DNA of 11,963 nucleotides from JBGSMF01 sp041740315 (GTDB lineage: Bacteria > Chloroflexota > Anaerolineae > Fen-1058): assembly GCA_041740315.1 (NCBI GenBank), contig JBGSMF010000208.1:1-11963 (forward strand), in the 5' to 3' direction. The position numbers and the translations under genes were made by a program. Positions 7,090 to 11,963 of the stretch are shown here, one piece after another. A model generated the notes under the pieces. The model was not told the origin of the DNA. It saw only the letters and a program-made list of their open reading frames with translations, and ran no database searches. The stretch's first letter is position 1, and every line of letters begins with the position of its first letter.

Positions 7090-7362
7090 GTGTCTAATGT
7101 AATACCTATGGGCGTGCCAATCGAAATGGCTGAACGCAACCTTAAAGAGTTGTTGCAGCGCCTTCACCTGGGAGAGTCCATCACCCTGATAGGCCCTGAA
7201 GGGACGCCGCTGGCAGTTATGGTTTCACTCAAGCCTGCGCCGGTTGAGGCCAAGCCCACTTTGGATTGGGAGGCCAGGTGGGATGCGCTGGCGCACAAGA
7301 TCAGCCGCGCCTGGAAGAGCGACAAGGGCGCAGTGGAAACCTTGACAGGGATGCGGCGATGA
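7090..7362 (+). CDS. Phd/YefM-like antitoxin, orphaned
   Basis: The 90-residue protein begins VIPMGVPIEMAERNLKELLQ and continues to ESITLIGPEGTPLAVMVSLK. This is the Phd/YefM fold: a beta-strand, the AxxNLxELL helix, a GE-turn, then two strands with GxPLAVMV. The C-terminal part (LDWEARWDALAHKISRAWKS) is the usual toxin-wrapping extension. The start is GTG at 7090, fixed by AGGAGGTGA six bases upstream. Its stop codon overlaps the ATG of the next frame (ATGA at 7359-7362), the standard coupling of antitoxin to toxin. That toxin, whose first residues read like a VapC PIN domain, is broken within about ten codons. Phd/YefM-like antitoxins paired with PIN toxins are known. Alone, it could still bind its own promoter or neutralise toxins encoded elsewhere. 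Confidence 0.75.
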   Translation: MSNVIPMGVPIEMAERNLKELLQRLHLGESITLIGPEGTPLAVMVSLKPAPVEAKPTLDWEARWDALAHKISRAWKSDKGAVETLTGMRR

Positions 7363-7415
7363 ATTGCGCCATAGATACCAGTGTCTTTCGCACTTCCATT
7401 TGCTCGTCGACATGA
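7359..7415 (+). pseudogene. VapC-like PIN toxin, only the first codons left
   Basis: The frame opened by the ATGA overlap reads MNCAIDTSVFRTSICSST and stops. MNCAIDTSV is the canonical first strand of PIN-domain nucleases, with the first catalytic Asp at residue 6. Nothing PIN-like follows. The frame ends at the base where the direct repeat copy 2 begins (7415). The toxin was therefore lost, probably by the event that placed the repeat here. The bases 7389-7414 match nothing I recognise. Confidence 0.7.
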
Positions 7416-7539
7416 TATTCTCCGTTTGCGATGACTGCACAAACGTGCTCATCCTACCCATCATGAGCACGTTAAACGCGCTCATAAGCGCGTTTACACC
7501 TTTCGCCACTGCGCCGAGCGGCCAGTGCCCAGGCATTGC
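7415..7539. repeat. Direct repeat copy 2: three-hairpin unit with winged-helix gene tail
   Basis: Second copy of the 125-bp unit at 6825-6949, 590 bases downstream. Hairpin GTGCTCAT/ATGAGCAC is perfect here, whereas the central palindrome carries one G-to-A change and the first hairpin one change. It lies directly after the truncated toxin. On the minus strand it is the 3' end and downstream region of the winged-helix fragment 7494-7745. Confidence 0.8.
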
Positions 7540-7745
7540 ACCTGCCCTTGCTCGCGCAACTCTTCCAACACTCGCCGTATAGTCGCCCGGCTTACGGTTG
7601 GGCACATCCGTTCAAGGTCAGTAATAGTAAATGTCTGTCCGGCTGCAAATGTCTCGATAGTTGTGCGCACCGACTGCCCTTTGGCTCCTGGAGCGGCTAC
7701 CAGTCTGCCTACTTCACTCGGGCCAGGCGACCAAGAGCTTGCAGT
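7494..7745 (-). pseudogene. C-terminal fragment of a winged-helix protein
   Basis: The minus-strand frame from 7745 to the TAA at 7494-7496 has 83 sense codons: PSEVGRLVAAPGAKGQSV, RTTIETFAAGQTFTITDLER, MCPTVSRATIRRVLEELREQ, then GQVQCLGTGRSAQWRKV. Residues from TFTITDLER onward fit a winged helix (ITDLE helix, SRATIRRVLEEL recognition helix, then the GTGR wing), like the C-terminal HTH of Fic-type and related proteins. There is no ATG, GTG or TTG before the conserved part, and an in-frame TAA sits at 7746-7748, so the N-terminal domain is missing. The parent family is not identified. The same tail, more decayed, is in direct repeat copy 1. Confidence 0.6.
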
Positions 7746-7767
7746 TTATGGAATGAGCGATTACAAT
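7739..7767 (+). promoter_or_regulatory. Sigma70-type promoter of the methyltransferase gene
   Basis: TTGCAG (7739-7744) and TACAAT (7762-7767) are spaced by exactly 17 bases. Transcription would begin near 7774. No copy of the controller half-site AATAGTC/GACTATT is seen nearby, which suggests that methyltransferase expression does not depend on the controller. Confidence 0.5.
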
Positions 7768-7844
7768 AAAAAGCAAGGCTGTGTAATGATTGGGACTTGA
7801 CACCCAAGATAATTGTGGCAAACTCTATTCGGCAGGCAAAGTTA

Positions 7845-9863
7845 ATGGGACGATCAACAAAGTCGGCTGACCTGGTACAAGCATTTCTTATCCCGAAACT
7901 CAAGACACCCAAAGAGGCGTTTCGGGATATTCGCAATTACCTCGCCGGCCAGGCGGTGGGCGCAACGCGAGACGATTTTTTGCTTGACGAGTTGCTCAAG
8001 TGCCTTTTCTGCAATCTCTATATTGAAATCGGCGCGGCAGAGCCTATCCCCCAGGATGCGACCACACAAGAATGTGCCCAGCGCGTGCGGACGGTATTTG
8101 TTCAAGTCCAATGCGACTTTTCCGAAATTTACGAGCCTGGCACCGAGATTCTTTTGGATGACGAGGCCATCGGGATGGTTATGGCCGAGTGCGCTTTTTC
8201 GCTGACTGACGCGGCCAGCGACCCCATCGGTGATGCATTCGAGGTGTTTGTCGGGAGCGAGTCGCGCAGCCGAGCCGGACAGTTTTTCACGCCGCGCTCT
8301 GTGACCGACTTGCTCGTAAGCGCGGTGGCCCCTCGACCTGGTGAAACTGTAATGGACCCGGCCTGTGGTGCTGGCGGATTCCTCACTTCTGTGGCGCGTT
8401 ACCATGTGGCCAATGGAATGAACCCGCAAGCCATGGCCCAAGTGGCAGCAACATTTTACGGAATTGACAAAGACGAATATCTAGCCAAGCTGGCCAAACT
8501 GCACGTATCACTCTTGACCGGCGGCCACCCCCATATTATCTGTGGTGATAGCTTGGCAATGCAGAATGGCTCTCAGGCGGTATGGGAACAACTGCCCAAG
8601 GAAGGCCTTGATGTTATTCTAACAAATCCGCCGTTTGGCGCGCGGATTGTTGCGGCAAGGCCAGAGATTCTCAAGACCTTTGAACTGGCTCGCAAATGGA
8701 AGTGCAATGCGCACACAGGACTTTGGGAACCAACTGGAGAAGTGCAGACACAGGTCCCGCCGCAGGTGTTGTTTATCGAACGTTGCTTGTCTTTGCTAAA
8801 ACTAGGCGGACGGTTTGGAATGGTCGTGCCTGAAAGCCTGTTATCGAACAAGTCGTATCGCTACGTGGTCGAGTATTTGCTGGCGCGAAGCGACCTGCAG
8901 GCAGTGATTGGTATGCCCGATGCGCTGTTCAAGACCTCGGGCAAAGGCGGCACTCACACCAAGACGTGCTTGCTCATCGCCACAAAATCGAGCGAGGGCA
9001 CCAAGAAATCGGGCAGGCTGTTTATGGCCGAAGCAAAATGGTGCGGCCAAGATTCCCGCGCTCGATCTATTCCTAATAATGATTTACCCGCCATCGCTGC
9101 CAACCTAAGTCAGTTCCAGCAAGGCAATCATCTTGAAGCATCAGCATTGGGCTTTGCCATTGACAAAAAGGCCATCTCCTCAAGCGTGCTTTGCCCTCGG
9201 TACTATGATCCTCAGCTCGAGGCTGAGCTTGACCACTTGAGAGAAACACACGATTTACTTGTATTCGGCGATCTTGTCAAAGAAGGCGTGTTGAGCTTGG
9301 GAACCGGCGATGAGGTGGGCAAATTGGCTTATGGGATGGGTGATGTGCCATTTATCCGAACTTCGGATATTAGCAATTGGGAACTCAAGGCCGACCCCAA
9401 GCACTGTGTCAGCCAAGAGGTATACAAATCACTCAGACGAAAGCAAGACGTTCAACCGTTTGATTTGCTTATGGTGCGGGATGGAACTTATTTGATTGGA
9501 ACTTGCGCGATTGTGACCGATTACGATACAGAGATTCTTTACCAGAGCCACATTTACAAGATTCGGGTACACGAGAACAGCCAAGGGATCAACCCATTCC
9601 TTTTGCTGGCTGCACTGAGCTCGCCTATCGTCCAGCGACAAATCCGATCAAAGCAATTCACTCAGGATATTATTGATAGCCTGGGTGATCGGATTAACGA
9701 GCTTGTTTTGCCCGTCCCCAAAGCAGCAGAGACCCGAGAAAAAATTACGCAAAGCGTCAAAGCGGCTGTGTACCAGAGGATTGAAGCGAGAAGACTGGCC
9801 AAAGAGGCCATTACGGCAGTAGCAGGAAATTCCTCAAATCATTCCCAGCCCTGGGCTTCATAG
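7845..9863 (+). CDS. N6-adenine DNA methyltransferase (HsdM-like) with fused target-recognition domain
   Basis: The 672-residue product transfers methyl from S-adenosylmethionine to adenine in DNA. An HsdM-type helical N-terminus (DELLKCLFCNLYIEI) precedes motif X QFFTPRSVTDLLV (from 146), motif I DPACGAGG (from 171) and the catalytic NPPF (261-264), the gamma-class order. After PRYYDP (about 450) comes an HsdS-like half: FGDLVKEGVLSLGTG, VPFIRTSDISNWEL, FDLLMVRDG, then a C-terminal helix. This is one target-recognition domain, so a dimer would read a split palindrome. There is no nuclease domain, unlike true IIG enzymes. I prefer ATG 7845 (GGCAGG eight bases upstream); the frame is also open to TTG 7797, which lacks a good ribosome-binding site and would add 16 residues. 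The gene overlaps the convergent nuclease gene by 25 bases. It probably protects host DNA against that nuclease. Confidence 0.88.
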   Translation: MGRSTKSADLVQAFLIPKLKTPKEAFRDIRNYLAGQAVGATRDDFLLDELLKCLFCNLYIEIGAAEPIPQDATTQECAQRVRTVFVQVQCDFSEIYEPGTEILLDDEAIGMVMAECAFSLTDAASDPIGDAFEVFVGSESRSRAGQFFTPRSVTDLLVSAVAPRPGETVMDPACGAGGFLTSVARYHVANGMNPQAMAQVAATFYGIDKDEYLAKLAKLHVSLLTGGHPHIICGDSLAMQNGSQAVWEQLPKEGLDVILTNPPFGARIVAARPEILKTFELARKWKCNAHTGLWEPTGEVQTQVPPQVLFIERCLSLLKLGGRFGMVVPESLLSNKSYRYVVEYLLARSDLQAVIGMPDALFKTSGKGGTHTKTCLLIATKSSEGTKKSGRLFMAEAKWCGQDSRARSIPNNDLPAIAANLSQFQQGNHLEASALGFAIDKKAISSSVLCPRYYDPQLEAELDHLRETHDLLVFGDLVKEGVLSLGTGDEVGKLAYGMGDVPFIRTSDISNWELKADPKHCVSQEVYKSLRRKQDVQPFDLLMVRDGTYLIGTCAIVTDYDTEILYQSHIYKIRVHENSQGINPFLLLAALSSPIVQRQIRSKQFTQDIIDSLGDRINELVLPVPKAAETREKITQSVKAAVYQRIEARRLAKEAITAVAGNSSNHSQPWAS

Positions 9864-10918
9864 TTTGCGGCAATACGTTTGAGCAAAGCGTGAACATCCT
9901 TGAGACTCAAGCTCCCCTGTATTCGATTCCCATCTTCCGAGATCCAACTGATATTGTCGGCGGTGTGACCAGAGGTTGTGCTGGCGGGATCATCGAGCTT
10001 GAGCGGGTTGAGGTGACCGACCTGGAAACTTGATTTGCCATGCGTTGGATTCATCAATTCTTTGCGGAATGTTGCAAAGGGTATCGAGTTCAATGTGATG
10101 GGGCAATGGAAGGTTTCTATTTGTGCAGGAAGAATACCTTGGGCCTGCAGCGACTGGCGGGCATTTGGTGGAAAGCCCTCAAAGGCGCACAATTGTGTGA
10201 TCAGCACGTGCTCAATCGCCATACAAGTGCGTCGCAGGGCAAACTGCACTGAGCGCGGGTGAGTTTCCCACCGCTTCTCTCGATTCGTCTTATAGTTGCC
10301 GGTCAGGGCGCGGTCGGTTAGATAGGTCTTGACCTTTATTTTATCATCGAGGACCTGTTTGAAAAATTCTGCATCAGGGCTGGTTTCAGGGTTGGCCAAA
10401 TACTGGCGAAGCTTTAGTGTGCGTAAAGTAATGTCGTCACAGACCCAAACCAAGTTGCCACGCCGGTGAATTCTTGCTGCTGCATTTTCTGGACGAACTT
10501 GATAATCAAGCGGCGCTTCATAGGGTAATATCTCATAGTTGAACGTCAGCGCCAATGCCTCTGCATTCTGTGGATTGTCGAGCCACCCGTCAGCCAAAGC
10601 CGCCACCAGATCCCCAGCTATTTCAAGACACTCGTCAAAAGAGCACCAGCGCGGATCGCCTTTGAGTTGGTCGTACCAGCGGCAGCGAACCCTGGTCGTA
10701 GTTATTTCGGGAACGACCAGTTCAATCAAGAATACGTGGCGAAGAAGCGCATAGGCCAGCTTGCGGTAATAGGTCTCTAGCTTCTGGCCGAGAATTGAAA
10801 GACGGGCCGTTGGCCGGAAGTGCTTTTCAACTAGCGGCCAGACCTGGCCGTGCAGGTTACGCATGCTGAAACGTTCTGCCGTAAGAACTTGGCTGAAGGC
10901 GCGTTGCATTGCTTTCAT
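9839..10918 (-). CDS. HNH-type (H-N-N) nuclease, probable restriction endonuclease
   Basis: The 359-residue protein has no family signature I recognise in residues 1-265. The C-terminus carries a beta-beta-alpha-metal site: CPIT (272-275), FQVGHLNPLK with His302, GHTADNISW with Asn322, and GNRIQG with Asn331. This matches the HNH layout (DH..N..CNRxKG), with the third ligand replaced by Asn, a common H-N-N variant. The paired zinc cysteines of many HNH enzymes are missing. It is the second gene of an operon: only ACC separates the controller stop TAG from its ATG (10918), so it is probably translated by coupling. M4 (10909) is an alternative start. It converges with the methyltransferase. The context argues for a restriction endonuclease whose sequence recognition lies in the unrecognised N-terminal part. 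An HNH effector unrelated to the methyltransferase is less likely. Confidence 0.72.
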   Translation of the reverse strand: MKAMQRAFSQVLTAERFSMRNLHGQVWPLVEKHFRPTARLSILGQKLETYYRKLAYALLRHVFLIELVVPEITTTRVRCRWYDQLKGDPRWCSFDECLEIAGDLVAALADGWLDNPQNAEALALTFNYEILPYEAPLDYQVRPENAAARIHRRGNLVWVCDDITLRTLKLRQYLANPETSPDAEFFKQVLDDKIKVKTYLTDRALTGNYKTNREKRWETHPRSVQFALRRTCMAIEHVLITQLCAFEGFPPNARQSLQAQGILPAQIETFHCPITLNSIPFATFRKELMNPTHGKSSFQVGHLNPLKLDDPASTTSGHTADNISWISEDGNRIQGSLSLKDVHALLKRIAANYEAQGWE

Positions 10919-10921
10919 GGT

Positions 10922-11164
10922 CTAATCGGCCATCCGGTCAAATTTGGTGACAAAGGCAGCAAAAGACACATTCAGAGCACGACACCATTCACGGAGTTCA
11001 ACAATGTCGAGCCGTCGTTCTCCTCGCTCACACTTGCTCACAAATGATTGAGTGACGCCAAGTCGCTCAGCGAGCTGTTCCTGTGTCAGCCCCGCTTGCT
11101 TCCTGGCAGCGACAAGTTGATCGAGGAAAAGTGTATAGTTCTTGGAAAACTGTGACTTTTGCAT
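10922..11164 (-). CDS. XRE-family controller (C) protein of the R-M cassette
   Basis: An 80-residue protein that is almost entirely one five-helix Cro/CI-type DNA-binding domain. The helix-turn-helix is TQEQLAERLGVTQSFVSKCE (27-46), followed by the conserved RGERRLDIVELREWCRALNV. Size and fold match R-M controller proteins, which bind as dimers, activate their own operon and delay the nuclease until DNA is methylated. The nuclease gene follows after three bases on the same strand, the usual C-then-R order. Upstream are twin operators overlapping the promoter. The predicted transcript start lies about 15 bases before the ATG and only weak GAGAG precedes it, so initiation may be close to leaderless, as reported for several controller genes. 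Confidence 0.8.
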   Translation of the reverse strand: MQKSQFSKNYTLFLDQLVAARKQAGLTQEQLAERLGVTQSFVSKCERGERRLDIVELREWCRALNVSFAAFVTKFDRMAD

Positions 11165-11185
11165 CAGGCGCGTCTCTCAGGTACA

Positions 11186-11214
11186 ATCATAAAGTCTATT
11201 TTAGAATAGTCCAA
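11186..11214 (-). promoter_or_regulatory. Promoter of the controller-nuclease operon
   Basis: On the minus strand TTGGAC (11209-11214) and TATGAT (11186-11191) are spaced by 17 bases, close to consensus. The -35 box lies across one operator half-site and its spacer. Transcription would start near 11179. Confidence 0.55.
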
Positions 11215-11225
11215 AACAGACTATT
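11194..11225. promoter_or_regulatory. Twin operators for the controller protein (C-box-like)
   Basis: Three half-sites occur in a row: GTCTATT (11194-11200), AATAGTC (11205-11211) and GACTATT (11219-11225). The right pair is a perfect inverted repeat with a seven-base spacer (CAAAACA). The left pair has a four-base spacer (TTAG) and one mismatch. The central half-site is shared, so the two sites may compete. They cover the -35 box and the region between -35 and -10. The block is strikingly AT-rich compared with its flanks. Confidence 0.6.
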
Positions 11226-11271
11226 TTTATTTGAGAGGTGGAACACAGCGTCGTGGGTTGAGACAAAAAAA

Positions 11272-11301
11272 GCTCTAGCTTCTCAATCGAGAGGCTAGAG
11301 C
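11272..11301. terminator. Strong bidirectional rho-independent terminator
   Basis: GCTCTAGC (11272-11279) pairs with GCTAGAGC (11294-11301). A T-G wobble and TCTC/GAGA extend the stem to 13 pairs with the loop AATC. On the minus strand it is followed by seven Ts, on the plus strand by CTTTTAATATTT. It ends transcripts coming from the gene at 11528-11963 and insulates the controller promoter. Confidence 0.85.
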
Positions 11302-11527
11302 CTTTTAATATTTGACAAGACAAGCCGGTGTTACGGTGTGACATTCCATTGCGGGTTTCACTTTCAAAACCGATTCGCCGGATTTGGCCCATTTGCGGGC
11401 AAAACAAGTACGAATTGCCCCCAAAATTCGTCAGACCATAAAGAGTATTTTTATGTGTTTCTATCTCTCGTTAGCTGCTGCAACGTCACTACAGCAGCCT
11501 GGCGCAACTGGGAAAGCCAGTCATCCC
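11302..11527. other. Intergenic stretch with two small hairpins
   Basis: No plausible gene. Two short hairpins are visible: ACGAATT/AATTCGT (11410-11416 with 11425-11431) and GCTGCTG/CAGCAGC (11474-11480 with 11492-11498). The latter lies 30 bases past the stop of the replication-relaxation-like gene, but without a T-tract. Function unknown. Confidence 0.4.
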
Positions 11528-11963
11528 TTACTGAGCGGAAGAATCGGCCGGAACACGATCTATTTGCTCTTGCTTTTCCTTCAATCGTTTGGCCTTGTTC
11601 TTTGCCCTTGTCTGGGCTGCCTTGTGCTTCTTGTTCACCTTGCGGCTCAAGGCCCCAAGGTCAAGCATCATCCGCGCCGATTCGGGCGGCGACTTGAACC
11701 CCTCAAAGCAATGCTCGAAGCGCCAGCGTGTCACATTGCGCCAAATCGGCGCATCGGCCCCACGCGCATCCAGCGTATCTTTGACCACAATCCACGCCGG
11801 CAACACCTCGCACCGATTCCACCGCGCCCGCTCAATAATCACCATTCGCACCTTGCGCGCCCGGCTCTCATTCGGCACCACGATCAACAATGGCGGCAAA
11901 CGCCCCCAGTGACGACGATACTCGCCGCTCAGCATATACGTGTAATAGTTGTCAAACTTGCGC
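11528..11963 (-). CDS. Replication-relaxation family-like protein, C-terminal part
   Basis: The frame is open at the right edge and stops with TAA at 11528-11530, so only the last 144 residues are seen. KFDNYYTYMLSGEYRRHWGR followed by LPPLLIVVPNESRARKVRMV matches the ending of replication-relaxation proteins: a catalytic-like K-x-x-x-Y helix, then a hydrophobic strand LLIVVPNE and an Arg-rich helix. The remainder is a strongly basic, helical tail (KVNKKHKAAQTRAKNKAKRL), probably for DNA contact. The internal ATG at 11935 is not the start, since the homology continues upstream of it. Such genes are typical of plasmids and integrative conjugative elements of Gram-positive bacteria and Chloroflexota, usually near coupling proteins. 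The identification rests on recalled pattern, not on a search. A strong terminator follows at 11272-11301. Confidence 0.55.
   Translation of the reverse strand, partial: RKFDNYYTYMLSGEYRRHWGRLPPLLIVVPNESRARKVRMVIIERARWNRCEVLPAWIVVKDTLDARGADAPIWRNVTRWRFEHCFEGFKSPPESARMMLDLGALSRKVNKKHKAAQTRAKNKAKRLKEKQEQIDRVPADSSAQ

Noticed and set aside
6825..7539. Possibility that the repeated units are a CRISPR array
   Set aside because: There are only two copies of 125 bases, 590 bases apart, separated by a gene rather than by short unique spacers, and no cas gene is present.
7797..7844. TTG start adding 16 residues to the methyltransferase
   Set aside because: No suitable ribosome-binding site precedes it; ATG 7845 has GGCAGG at a workable distance. 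It is kept as an open alternative, since the promoter allows both.

Overview
The window looks like accessory chromosome from a Chloroflexota-type bacterium (Anaerolineae or a relative). That inference rests on a large AfsR/SARP-type regulator with NB-ARC and TPR domains, a small YLLRLWR-type orphan protein of a kind I associate with that phylum, an SpvB/RHS-like secreted giant protein, and many palindromic mini-repeats. Taxonomy is inferred, not shown directly.

Layout. (a) 1-1868, minus strand: the N-terminal 622 codons of a secreted SpvB/TcaC-like (RHS/YD family) protein that runs off the left edge, with its promoter. (b) 1869-2276: no gene, but three blocks of inverted repeats. (c) 2277-2504, minus: a small conserved-looking protein. 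(d) 2602-6030, plus: a 1142-residue SARP-BTAD / NB-ARC / TPR transcriptional regulator. (e) 6031-7796: a gene graveyard. It holds the C-terminal half of a tyrosine recombinase broken by three palindromic mini-insertions, an intact Phd/YefM-like antitoxin whose PIN toxin is cut off after about ten codons, and two direct copies of a 125-bp structured repeat bracketing that antitoxin. The repeat carries the 3' end of a winged-helix gene. (f) 7845-11164: a restriction-modification-like cassette. (g) 11165-11527: the control region of that cassette plus a strong terminator. (h) 11528-11963, minus: the C-terminal part of a probable replication-relaxation protein that enters from the right edge, suggesting a plasmid or integrative element.

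The most interesting system is the cassette at 7739-11225. A gamma-class N6-adenine methyltransferase with an HsdS-like target-recognition domain fused to its C terminus is read rightward. A separate nuclease with an H-N-N variant of the HNH motif is read leftward and overlaps it tail to tail by 25 bp. The nuclease is the second gene of a two-gene operon led by an 80-residue XRE controller protein. The controller promoter has its -35 box inside a pair of operators that share one half-site. This is the architecture of a C-protein-controlled R-M system, but with a Type I/IIG-style methyltransferase and a nuclease I do not recognise beyond its HNH-like end.

The mini-insertions in the recombinase are the second highlight. 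Deleting them conceptually restores a clean tyrosine-recombinase reading frame, so the remnant works as a trap that shows the probable ends of the repeat elements.
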